The notes beneath the pieces were generated by a model that saw nothing but the letters and a program-made list of their open reading frames with translations, was not told the origin of the DNA and ran no database searches. This document shows, piece by piece, positions 22,216 to 34,900 of a stretch of DNA of 64,000 bases (positions are counted from its first letter, which is position 1; each line of letters starts with the position of its first letter). The position numbers were made by a program, and so were the translations under genes. Location: NCBI RefSeq assembly GCF_037975245.1, contig NC_092574.1, positions 4,520,713-4,584,712 on the forward strand, read 5' to 3'. The stretch comes from Apostichopus japonicus. Lineage: Eukaryota; Echinodermata; Holothuroidea; Aspidochirotida; Stichopodidae.

Positions 22216-22880
22216 CACCCTTCAGAAAAGTTTCTGGAGGAAATGGCCTACAATGGTTATGATCTACATATGTTCAAAAAGAAAATGTTGGTGCTTGGTT
22301 TAAACCACCTGTGAATGGTGGAAGTAACTGCTATAGTTTAGCAACATAGTTGGAATTCTAATAAGCGAAAGTTCAGGAAAGTTTTAGCCTTCTTTCCGAG
22401 ATGCCCATCACCCCCTGCCATAGCATATTTAGTCAATCCATTGTCTATTAGTGATTTCAAGTCCTCTCGATCTGACGTCATATTTGTCAGGGTACTGTGC
22501 TAAATTATCAGCTTCAATCATACCAAAAGTCAGTGCAAAACACTTTATAACTGCATCCATATTTAGTAATGAACATAAAGCAAAATTTGCTGCTAATAGA
22601 AATTTACAAAAAAAGCTTTCGAAGGAGGCCAAAAGAAACTGTTAGCGCACACTGATTATGTTCATGCTGTTGCTACAAATCAAGTCGTTAAAGCTCTACG
22701 GACATCTAGGAACAACATTGTCCTAATCACTCTCTCACTTCTCTCGATTAAGTCTAAGAATAGTATGAAAGGCCAAAACTTGCAGGTCTATGTTTATCTA
22801 AGCTTAAGCATCTTTAAATTTGATGACCATCAGTAGTACGAAAGAATAAAGTGTCTCTTCTATTTCTTCTCTCATCTTAG
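22216..22880. other. Region upstream of EPHX2; no gene recognised
   Basis: A 64-codon plus frame at 22451-22645 shows no recognisable domain. No TATA box or initiator stands out. The sequence just before 22881 (TTTCTTCTCTCATCTTAG) looks like a splice acceptor, so the real promoter and a 5' noncoding exon may be further upstream. Confidence 0.4.
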
Positions 22881-22913
22881 ACCTGAGATAACCTCTCTTC
22901 AACCGATGTGACA

Positions 22914-25900
22914 ATGTCGTGGAAAGGTGCTGTAATATTTGACCTCTACGGGGTCATATTCAAGAGACCTGCGGGTGGCATCTCAAATTATGTCAAAGAA
23001 TTAGGTTTGCCTCAGTAAGTCTTCAATATCATCAATGAATTTTACCCAGAAATCTCTTATTTTCAAGAACCACCCCATAGAATGCATTTGATGTGGCATG
23101 CATGCATAGCCTAGATAGAAAAGGTTACCCCCCCCCCTGCCCTAGCTATTAGCTGTATATGTTAAGTACTGGAATTAACTCCAACAAATGGATGTTCTGC
23201 AAATTTCAAATGATTATCCAACATTTCATCTCTGAAATGCCCTAATTCGTTGGGTTGTATTTTTAATGCAGGTCTTTTCTATATTTGGGTTGCTCCATCC
23301 ATCTGTACGCACATGCTCACAGTTTAAATTGATGATAAGTATAGACTTTGTTAGTAGAACAAAGTAGAGAAATGACTTTGATAGCTGGAATAGTTCCTGA
23401 CTCTTAATTTATCCTTCCTCGTAGATATTTCTTGGAAAATGTATTCGCATCTGCAGAGAAGCCTGGAGACTCATTTTTTCGCTTAGAGAGAGGTGAACTC
23501 TCGGTAACACAGGTAAACTCCGTTGGGCATGATCTATTGTCCATAGCAATGATTTTAACAATGTTTTAAAATAACAAAAGGCACAAATATTAACCTGGCA
23601 GCTGGCTGAATCAGACAAACTTTACTCGTCGTGTTATTAACACGGTAGCTCATTGAGAACTGCCCTCAGTATTCATCCTGCGGCCGGGCAAATAATGAAA
23701 AGCAATATGATAGTACCCCAACAGCAGGATGAATAAATATAAAAAATATATCATATTTTTTAAAACTGGCAGCCAGACATAACAGGAGTAAATTGCCCTC
23801 GTTGTTCGCCGGGACTCCCGGAGAATAGCCTGAAAATTGCCCTTACTCACCGAGCAGCTGAACAAAAATTGGAATTTCATGTTGAATGTGCATAAATTTA
23901 CTCGTAATGTAAATATTACAGATTGAAGATTTAATTGTTGCCATGTGCACATTCAGGTATAGTTTAGAGAGAGGTGGTATAAAAAATGTGACTAAAACCA
24001 CAGCATGTAAGAGCCAATTCTCATTATCTTAATCTCCCACAATATGCCAATATGTTGTGTTGGTTAGAAGTTACTTTGTGGAAGTTCTTCAAAGACTTCC
24101 CCATCATTCCTCCTAATCTCAAAAAATGACATACCAATTGCTTGAACAAATGCTTGGAAGATATCATCTTCACCAAGTGGCCGTGTCGAACTCTGCGATC
24201 TGATTGGTTAATTAACTTTCAATGGTCGTGTTTTCATTCTCACAGGTTTTTGGAAAATCAAAACCCTAGGATAAGATGATATTATTTATATTTGGAACAT
24301 CGGAAAATCTTACAGTCTGCACTAGGATTTGAACCCACCCCACTGCTGTGCATGTGGACATACTAGTCAACTGGGCTATGGACAAATAGATTAGGAGATG
24401 TAAACAGAGATTCAAAATGACTGCTAAAGATGAAATCATTTTTGCTTAAATCATCTCAAATTTGTTTTGATTATTTCCTCATAGTTTGATGTTTGATTTT
24501 TTACTTCCATGACGCAGTTCTGTGACCAGTTTGAAAGACGCTGCCAAACGTACGCTAAACAGGTCGACTTTAAGTTACCATCTTCCTTCAGTGCTCAAAA
24601 ACTCTACTTTAACTTCAGCCATACCTTTCCAGATGAAGAAATGCTAAATGCTGTTGCCATACTCAAGGAGAAAGGTCAGTGGAGTTCCTTTAATTATGCT
24701 AAACTGAGTGTGGTTCACTTATTCAGGTGCTGTGGGTGGTAAGATCCACAGAGCAGATTGAATTCTAAATACTGGGTGATTGTATGATCATGATGGCTGC
24801 TGTAACTTTGTTTTGTGTTTCTTTTTTTGTGACTTATATGAATTTCTTGTTTGTCTTTCTTCATTGTTAGGTTTGAAATGTAGCAACATCTTGCTAGGTG
24901 GGATTCATTGTTCAAATCTGTAGGTATAAGAAATCACTTCTGACTATCACGTGGCTGACTTTATTGAGTGCAGTTCATCTGCCTGATTTCACATGGAAAC
25001 TGACGAATGTACCGAATAATTGGTAACTTTGATCGGTAACTTTGATTGTGTAATATCAAAACTTAAAATGGCAGACTTGTTACAAATCAGTGTGATGGCT
25101 TTATCCACAATGTGTCAGATGTAAAATTAGTTTTTCAAAATGGAAATATATATTACTTTTTTATGTCACCCAACGGTTCGGACAAAATTCTACGAGGAAG
25201 CATCATCTATATTTTTAACTTTTGACATAATTTTTTTTCTTCATTTCAGGAATTAAAATCTGTCTCTTGACCAATAATTTCGTAGACGACACAAGCTATC
25301 GAGGAGTCTCGGCCCAGAAATTCCTTCCTCTCCGGCTAATCTTTGATGAAATCATCGAGTCTTGTCGGATGGGAATCAGAAAACCTAACCCAGAGATATT
25401 TCTAGAAGCTTGCAGGAGACTACAAGCAAAACCAAATGAGGTAATGAACTAAGGGGGTCTCAAGTAAATAATACAGCTTGTTGGTAAGACAGTTTGATTT
25501 GTAAGTCAAATTCCAATCTTGTTGCCAGTTGATTATCTCTAGAACTAAATGATTGAACAGTTTACCTGGTAACTCATGCCATTTTAATCATGTTTGACAT
25601 TTTATCAGCTCAATTTTGTGTGTATTTCTGTAACTAATTTGTTTTAAATTTCGATTGCAGACCGTTTTCCTAGATGATCTAAGAGAGAATGTGAAAGCTG
25701 CGAGAAAGCTGGGAATGAAAACCATTCTGGTGAAAAGTTCCAACCAGGCTTTGAGAGAGCTGAAGCTAATGACAGGCATCGATGTAAATATTCCATGACG
25801 AGATTATTCGGTCTATTTAACCAGCTATGAATTTCTCCTACTTTATGCTGTTAACTTGCATAGTCGTTGTGTCTAGCTAGATTCACTGTCTGCTTGGGAT

Positions 25901-28900
25901 GTCACTTCCACACATTCTTTAAAGTATCTTCCACCTTAAATGGGAGAGGTTTACAGGGGGGTCTGTAGGGAACTTTCAGGTTATTATTTTCAGGGAGATG
26001 ATTTGCTCAAAATGCACTTTGCATCAGGAGTTCAGGTTTGGGCCAAAACATTCCCCTTTGTTGAGCACATAGCAAAAACCATATTTTAGTCTGTTTGTGG
26101 TCAAAATTAAACAACACACAACAAGCAAAACAAACATAAAAAATAAAAATAAAAAGAATGACAAAAAGATTCAAAAGGAAAATAATATAAAAGGGCAAAC
26201 AGATCGCCAGCAACTAACGGCTGGATAGCTGAGTTGGAAGAGTGTAGAGCTTGTAATTCTGAGGTCATCTGGTTCAAATCTCATTCTAGCCATAAATTAC
26301 TTTGCTCTTTTTCCATTGCATATAATTTTTTTCACCTTTTTTAATGTAACATTCTCTTGTTCAAAAAGACAACACATAATACTTATTATGAAAGATATTG
26401 CTATTTACCGTACACCTTAATATTATGTTTTTGTAGAAAGTCATTTCGTACCCTCTCCATTATATTTTTTTCAGGTACTAAAGAAAGCCATTCCAGTTTG
26501 TATAGACCCTACCAAGATGTCACAGTGTAGCATTACAACAAAGGTATGAATCATCCAAGTATTACTTTCTAAAAGTAGCCAATGACCATCCCTCCCCCTG
26601 CCCCCCCCATTCCAAACATGACATACTTTCTTGTATTTGTTGCATGTGTGTCGTTCAGATGGACAGGTTAGCTCTAACAATTACACTTCTCTTTATCTTT
26701 CATTATTGATAACACTTTTTTCAAAATAGTTCGCAGTAGTAAAAGTATGTGAGAAATCTGGACTGTTCAAGTCCCAATAGTCGGACACTAGTACACTTTC
26801 ACATCTGAACAGGAGTACACTTTCACATCTGGACACTAGTACACTTTCACATCTGGACAGTAGTACACTTTCACATCTGGACACTAATACACTTTCACAT
26901 CTGGACACTAGTACACTTTCACATCTGGACACTAGTACAGTTTCACATCTGGACACTAGCACCCTTTCACATCTGGACACTAATACACTTTCACATCTGG
27001 ACACTAGTACACTTTCACATCTGGACACTAGTATACTTTCAGATCATTTTAGTGTCTAACTGTCTTCAGGTTTTGTTTCCTTCAACCACAGAGCAGTATT
27101 AAGCATCACTTCTTTGAGATGGGTCAGGGACCACCGATAGTTCTCCTCCATGGATTCCCAGAGGGTTGGTACAGTTGGAGACGACAGGTAAATAAGACCA
27201 TTTGAGATGATCATTTCATTTGTCTGTTTGGTTACATTCATCATTATACATGATTTGAATGTACATCTGATATTGAGCCATATGTTTATATTCTCTACCG
27301 ATCATGTGATAGATCATGTGACATATCTTATTTTTGGCATCTTTTGTCTTTGGCTTTTCATCTTTTCTGCTACTTTGAATCTTGTGTAAAAGTAAGTAAC
27401 AAGTAACAGTAACAGAAGGGACACACTGTGTGTGTTTTTGTCCCTTCTGTTACTGTTGCTTGTCATTTAGCCTTTGAAGAAGATCCTGCTAGGATCGAAA
27501 CGTCAGGCCAACTTACTTTTACACATTCTCTTACACAGGCTCTCTAGTGGATAAGCAGTTTGCTAACAGTTATTATTTTACTTTGAATCTTATGTAAGAT
27601 TCCTGCCCTAGTGATGAGTGGATACAGAGTCATCGCCATGGAAATGAAAGGATACGGAGAAAGCAGTTGCCCACCAGAAGTATCAGAATACAGTATCGAG
27701 AACATTACCAAAGTAAGCTATCTTTCAGGCGATGACAGTATTTCCTATGTCTATTGGAGATTACTAATTAAAATAATGTGCTCGTTATGTGTGTAGACAT
27801 CCTCTGTCTTCTTCACAATATACATCGATATCCTTCTAGTGCTAGAGAGTTTTTTTTTTCCATAGTTTTTTCTCTAGTATGAAATATTCTTTTGATGCAG
27901 CTTTGTGGTTCCATTTTCATGCTTCACTTTTGAGCCCTGAAATAGTCCAAGCACATTTCCAATATTCACTCTAGATTTCTTTTCTTATATTTGACAGAAT
28001 CTTGTTTCCTTCCTGGATGCATTGGTGAGTAATAGTATGCACTCAAATGTCTATCAAAAGATAAGTAGACTCCACGTTTAGTATAAAAATTGTTCTGGGT
28101 GTCCTGAATTAAAGTCAGAACAGATTTTTACTACCTTGAGGAAAGCATGTTACAGTGCAAACAATGAAATAAGTCAAGAAACAAACAGTGCACAAACAGT
28201 ACACAAACAACAACAAATAGTAAACAAGCAACAGTAAACAAACAACAAAACAATAAAAAAAACACTGAACAAACAACAACAAACAGTAAACAAACAACAA
28301 AAAATAGTAAACAAGCAACAACAAACAGTAAAAAACAACAACAAAACAATAAAAAACAGTAAACAAACAACAACAAACAGTACACAAACGACAAACAGTA
28401 AACAAACAACAAACAGTAAACAAACAACAAACAGTAAACAAACAACAACAAACAGTAAACAAGCAACAACAAACAGTAAACAAACAACAAACAGTAAACA
28501 AACAACAACAAATCAAGCAAACAACAAACAGTAAAGAAACAACAAACAGTAAACAAACAACAACAAACAGTAAACAAACAACAACAAACAGTAAACAGTA
28601 AACAAACAACAACAAACAGTAAACAAACAACAGACAGTAAACAAACAACAACAAACAGTAAACAAACAACAACAAACAGTAAACAAACAACAACAAACAT
28701 AAACACATAGAATTGATCTGCAATACCTCCAAAGCTGATGTACCTATACCTAGCCTATGTAACAAGGCACGAGTTGTCAATGCCCTCAAATGTTTTGGCA
28801 CAATTCCTTTTGTCTTCTTAGGCAAGAAGGTATACTTGCTGTAGAGATGATTGGACCTTGAATGAAACTAATGGGAGGTGGCACACCACTAACATTGAAA

Positions 28901-31900
28901 CACAAACTGCTGATTTAGGTTCGAGTCGTTTAGAACATGATGGACCATGCAGCAGTTGAAACAGAGAATAAATAAATAGAGAGGAGTCTAATCTGATACG
29001 CCTTGATAAAAGTGAGGAGTTCAAACTGTTGTATAACAAAGCAGCGCCTTCAGCCGATTGCAGTAAGAAATTTTGACGCTATTCAATACTTAAATTCCAA
29101 ACCACTGTAGTTCAAAAAGGTGACTAGTGTACTTTTGTAAGGAAAGTTGAAGGTGATAATTTGAAGTTTTACAGTTTACAAGGTGGATGTGATTATATTC
29201 TGATATAAAAAGTGTATCAGTGACAAACTGTATCAGAATTGAATCACCAACCATTAACTACTCGCATATTAGCATTCACTTGATGCGAAATCTAGCAGAA
29301 TCTCTTAACTTAAATTTCATCTATTGCTGTTTTAAAGTTTAATTTTATGCGTTGGTAATATTGTTGATCAAGGAAAGGTACTTTAGGTATTTTCTTTTTC
29401 TTTTAAGCAGATTCATGCAGAATTAGTAGGAATCTTTTTACATCATACATGTACATCCCTGCATTTTCAACTGCATAGAAGTTCTTTCATACCATATGCA
29501 TTTCCCTCGAATCATATTGTGTTCATTGATCTGGTCAAGAGCTCCTCCAATAGGAGATCTTAATCTAAGTGTCTCTGTGTGTGGGAGCAACTCACGGGCA
29601 GAATTTACTACCTTAGAATCGATGATATCAATACAAACTCTTTTTTTTTATTTTCGTTTATTTACTTGTTTTTTCACAACATATATACCACAAAAGTAGT
29701 GAATACAGAGAGTTATGGAATGTAAAAGGAAGTGCATCAAGAAACCCTTGTGGACTTATCTATAGTGATACACTCCCTGTACACAGAGTACACAAATAAC
29801 TTACAAAAAAGAATTAAGAAAAGAACTAAGAAAAAGAAAAGAAGGAGAGAAGAACCTCAATCTCAGTATAAGTTGAAGTAAAATCTCTTTATCAGGCGAA
29901 CAAACACCATGACTTAGAATGTGTGTGGTTTTAGGCTACAGGAGAACTAGTCTTCCAGTGCAGGGAACTGTTTTGTTTTTGCTACTTTGAGATTTTTTTA
30001 TAATCAGCAAGCTTGCCAGAGCTTTGCTTTGAGTTCATCCAAAGCAAACTCTGTATTGGTAACGATATACTTACGGAAATCGAATTTAAGAAATGTGTTT
30101 GCATAAATATTTCGTATTGGTGAGGATTACAAGTAATTCAAGTAAGAGTGTATTATGAGTGAAGATATCAGTGTTAGGTTCAATTGTAAAAGGAAATATT
30201 AACCTCTGGTCTGTCAAGGTAAATATTTTTAAGGGAACAACATTTTGGTAATTATAAAGAGACAACTAGTCAGAGATGACAACTTTTATACTTTCATCAC
30301 TTCTCCAGTGGCGGCGGAACCGGGGGGGCTTGGGGGGGCTCAGCCCCCCCCAATGATAAAGTTGAGGGGGCAAAAGCATGATAAGCCCCCCCAATATTTA
30401 CCAAGGCTCCGAAACGTGCATCTGCCCATTTTTCAATGCATACTTGTCGATCTGTCCGATGCACACGTATACTATATAGGTGTAATAATTTTAGTAATTG
30501 CTGGGGGACCCTCGGCCCGTCCCCTGGCTATAGACCACATTGTCACCCCAACCGCGTCTTCACGCCCCGTGAAAAGTGGAAGCAGTGAGTGTGAGTACCG
30601 GTAAGCGTAACACAACTTCGTCTTAGGCCAATGACTTGCCTCATTTCAGCCAGTTCTCCAACATCCCCTTACTTAGTGGCGGAGCATCCATATATACAGT
30701 CAGGGGGGCGGATGCCCCCCCCGCCCCCTGACGGACTCAAATGGACTGCTGGCGCCCTTTTCAGCTTTTCACTACGTTTTACTTATTCGCGATTATTGAC
30801 TATTTTATTGCGCTCTCATATACCTATTGACATTTGTCATGTTCTGTTGGTGTAATTTTCCGACAAAATGGTGACGACACCTATTTATTCTCCGTTAACT
30901 GCAAATTAGCAAGGCCCGGAAAGGGTCATTTCCTGCAATCTAGGGAGTATCTTTCCTCAAAATTTTTCTGTACGCTCCGCTTAGATAGTGTCGAAAGCGC
31001 CCCTACAGACCATTCTTGCCCCCCCTCCTGACCAATACCCCTAGCTCCGCCACTGCCCCTTACTACACTCAAAAAACGTCTTTGCGAGTACACTACGAGT
31101 AATACCTACTCACTTAAAACACCATCGAATATACAAATTACAATGTTTTTACAGACTTTTACGTGCAATCTGAGAAATTGCAGGCTTGAGGGGTGTTACT
31201 AAAACGAATGACAATTGCGTTACACATAACGAATGACAATATGTTGTACACACTAAACAGTTACGTTGACTAAAACGAATGACAGTGAATGACAGCACAG
31301 ACATTTGCTTCAACCGGATATCACAGTTCGGACTTCGTGGGTATATTAAAACCACGCAAACCGAGTTGACGCGAAATGCGTGGCTTACAGATCTAGTAAA
31401 ATACGGTCAAGATACAAACACACCTTATAGTAAGCGAAATTGTAAGTCTGACTTGAAAAAGTAAATTTAACGTTATTTTCCGATATTAATTGTTAGAAAC
31501 TAACAATACTATATTCTTGAAACGGCTAAAAATTTAAAAAAAAATCTTTCTCTGTGGTTTCTATCCGTAAATTACACCAAAACCCTGCAACCACGTAACA
31601 TGCGATTTTCCTCAAATCATTTTTGCGCAGAAAACCAGTAACCGCATTTACTTCACTGCCTTAATCATTCTATCTCCACTCACCACCGTCCTTCGTTGTC
31701 ATTCGCTGTCATTCGCGAATGATAATTAACCCTCTACAAAGTCTATTGTCATTCGGCTATTCGCTGTCATTTGTTTTAGTTTGTCCTGGCTTGAGACCCA
31801 TATTTTAGGGCTAGGTATTCGCAGCATAAAACACTCGGGAAGTGCCGTTTCCGGCCATCTGGGGGTTTGAAAAAAACCTAAAATTTTCTTGTACGCTCCG

Positions 31901-34900
31901 CGCCAACCCATGGTGGCGCTCCGCTTACATAGTCTCCACACATTAGCCCCCCCCCAATAATTTTTCCGTTCCGCCGCGCCTGCACTTCTCCCGTATGGAA
32001 AAATAGCTTTAGTACAAGAAGGACAATATCCCATATTCATTCACCATGTTAGGTTAATTTATCATTCGAAAAGTTGCAATTAAAACAGCTATCTTGAATG
32101 AATCTACTGTTGTCTGATTGGAGTTTCAAAATTAAATCCTTGATGTGTTTTTATTTTTTAATTTTTGAAAACAAAATTTTTACTACGAAAAACAAAATTT
32201 TTAAAACGAAAAACAAAAATTTTAAAACGAAAAACAAAAATTTTATGTAGTCACACATTCACAAACATTGAGATCTGACTGTGCATGTGCAAGCAGACTT
32301 TCGATGTGCGTTCTGAAAGTCTCAGAATGGATCGAGACCACCTTAGTCGGCCTTATTTCAGCATGGGGTTACCCTATGCTGAAATTCAGGCAATGCTAGC
32401 TTTTTAAAACGATATTGTCATAAGTAACAGACACTTAAGAAGGCAACTTAAAAGGTTAGGACTCGCAAGAAGGAAACGCCATCGATCCTTCAGAACAAAA
32501 GTTTTCCTTACACCATGCGCGCGTATACTTTATGCTGTGGATGCAGGCTCGTAGTAACTGTGCTGTTGTACATGAACCGTATGCCTAAAACACGAGTACA
32601 TATCAGCTATCTGGGCCCAATCGGTACCATACAGTATTTGAGTGATGTCTATAGTCGGTGTATGTAACTGTATTTTTTGTTTTTTGTAGTAAAAAATTTT
32701 GTTTTTCGTAGTAAAAATTTTGTTTTTCGTAGTAAAAATTTTATTTTTCGTAGTAAAAATTTTGTTTTTCGTAGTAAAAATTTTGTTTTTCGTTTTAAAA
32801 AATTTTGTTTTTCGTAGTAAAAATTTTGTTTTTCGTAGTAAAAATTTTGTCTTGTATATATATCCGTGTTTTTTTTGTTGTTGCCATGGCCGCATTAGTC
32901 TTCCGTACGAATACGATGACATTACCATCATTGTTATTTCAATATCTTGTCTAAAGTTATAGATTTGTACAATTTTTCCCAATGGGCAAATAAAATGTGT
33001 TTTTCCTGTCATTGTTAGATTCTGATGTTGTGAACAATCCAAGACAGATGTATATGCAGACAGAGAATTCTTGGTTTCATTCCCTTTTTGTTTCCTTTAA
33101 CAGGGTCTACCCCAAGCAACTTTTATTGGGCATGATTGGGGAGGCCATGTAGCTGGGAGTCTAGCCTTACATTATCCAGAGAGGACCTTGTAAGTCTTTC
33201 GCTAAATCTACCAAAAGCCACATCAAATATTTTTGTATGAATTTGGGCCAAAAAATTGGTTCATACATTAGGTGCCTTCCCGATTTACAAATTTGCTTGA
33301 TTGAGTTTGAAATAATATAGCAGTGATATCTGTTAAAGTTGAAGCTCACAACTCAAAACTTCTTCACAGCTGTTGCGTCTCTGATTAAGAAATGAAGACA
33401 TCTCAGATTGGTCGGATATGGCATGAAGAATTGATGATACTGTTTGATCATTGTTTGATATAGGAGTGTTAGCTCAGTGGTTAGTGTCCTTTCAATGATA
33501 GTGTCCCAAGTTCGAGTCACTCCAAGATTAATGTATGTCGTCCAGTTACAGAGTTGTTGACAATTGACAATTCATAACCATGGGCGTTAAATATGAATCT
33601 AAGAGACTGACTTCGGTCAGCTTGTGGCTTTGATGAGCCAATGATGGCTTCTTAGTGAGTTCCTGCTTGCAGGAGGATCTAAAATACATACATACACATA
33701 GCAACTCAGCTGCCAATTAGTGATGTGCTATTAATCCTCTTTCCACCATTTTCTCATTCAGTGCTGTGGGGTCCTTTAATGCTCCATTAAATCTCACCAG
33801 AGAAGACCAGAATCCATTAACTATTTTAGGACAGAATCCAGCAGGTAGAGCATTTCTCCACTACTTCCAAAACAAGGTTAGATCTCACTAAAATTTGTTG
33901 TGAATTTTACTGTTTATCGATACAAGGCATCAAAGGATTGCTTTGACCAATCAGGTTTTAGCTGTCCTTGTGAATGCTGCAATTCAACAAATACAAGCAC
34001 AATCACCATTTAATAGAAAGCGTGGTGGCCAACTGGCTAAGGCGTCGGGCTCCAAGGACTGCCGGTTCGATTCCTGCCCAGTTCATTACGTCGTGTCCTT
34101 GGGCAAGATGCTTTATCTCACTTGCCTCTCTCCACTCAGGGGTTAAATGGGTACCTGTGAGGTAACTTGTCATTGGGCGCAGTATATAAATGCAGCCGAC
34201 TGGAGGGATTGTCTTTGGGACAGGTTAACATTGACCAGGGGTAATATAGCATCTGTAAGCGCTTTGAGACCTATTGCTGGTATCAAGCGCTATATAAAAA
34301 ATTAAATATTATATTAATACCTTGTTTCCTTTAAACAGAAGTTAGGTGGTCATTGTAGCAAACTTCTCTGAAGGTGTTTTATAAGCCATCAGCCAAAATA
34401 CTCATTAAATACTCAAATACATTTGTTTTCAAAACTTAATTTAAACCTTGCTTGTACTGACAGAACTTAAGTTCTAGGCAAACTTTAGAAGATTTCTCTT
34501 ATTTGAATGGATGGGGGCGGTAGAGGGGGTGGGGGTGGGAGGATACACAAATGATGAGTTTGAGAGCTACCTCGAATGGGAAGTAACTACTCAAAGTTTA
34601 AACAGTACACACATTTGCCTGAGAACAAAATATAACGAACATCTTGAGGGTCACTGTTTGGGTTTTGTCCATAATTTTGCTCATGTTTGAAAAGAAAGTC
34701 TGTGCACACTGGTGCTTTATAGCATTGATGTGACCAATGGCTACCCATCAGTACTGGGAAGGGCAAATAAAGAAAGGTAGATTCCACATTATATTTGTTG
34801 ACAGGATTCTAGAAGGAAGGTTTACAAAGCTCTTGATGAACATCCACCAGTATGACATGACAGGCCACTCTTTTATATTATTCCTAAAATTAAATAAAGG

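Larger units (their letters stand above)
22914..26543 (+). other. EPHX2: EPHX2 exons 1-6: HAD phosphatase-like domain and linker
   Basis: Motif I reads [10 protein letters not shown]: the nucleophile Asp (residue 10) is kept, but the second Asp of DxD is Tyr12. Motif II LLTNN has T123 and N124. Motif [11 protein letters not shown] has K160. Motif IV VFLDDL has D184 and D185. Numbering falls exactly on the human positions for motifs II-IV. With only the general acid/base Asp missing, phosphatase activity is doubtful, while the fold should be preserved and may serve dimerisation. Exon 6 encodes the short linker. Confidence 0.9.

Noticed and set aside
26693-27028. A 111-codon minus-strand frame of SRCESVLV repeats
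   Set aside because: Translation of a 24-bp minisatellite inside EPHX2 intron 6.
26782-27043. Regular short repeats that might suggest a CRISPR array
   Set aside because: Units are contiguous with no unique spacers, the genome is eukaryotic, and there are no cas genes.
28115-28825. A 236-codon minus-strand open frame rich in VYCLLLF
   Set aside because: It is the translation of a 21-bp CAA-rich minisatellite in an intron; the unit length is a multiple of three, so no stops arise.
32530-33042. A 170-codon minus-strand frame with [11 protein letters not shown] repeats
   Set aside because: Covers the right arm of the fold-back element and the start of intron sequence; repeat-derived.
34792-34850. 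Possible extra EPHX2 exon starting after TTTGTTGACAG
   Set aside because: It has an acceptor-like sequence and an open stretch ([10 protein letters not shown]), but the phases do not solve the exon 12 conflict and the residues do not align convincingly.
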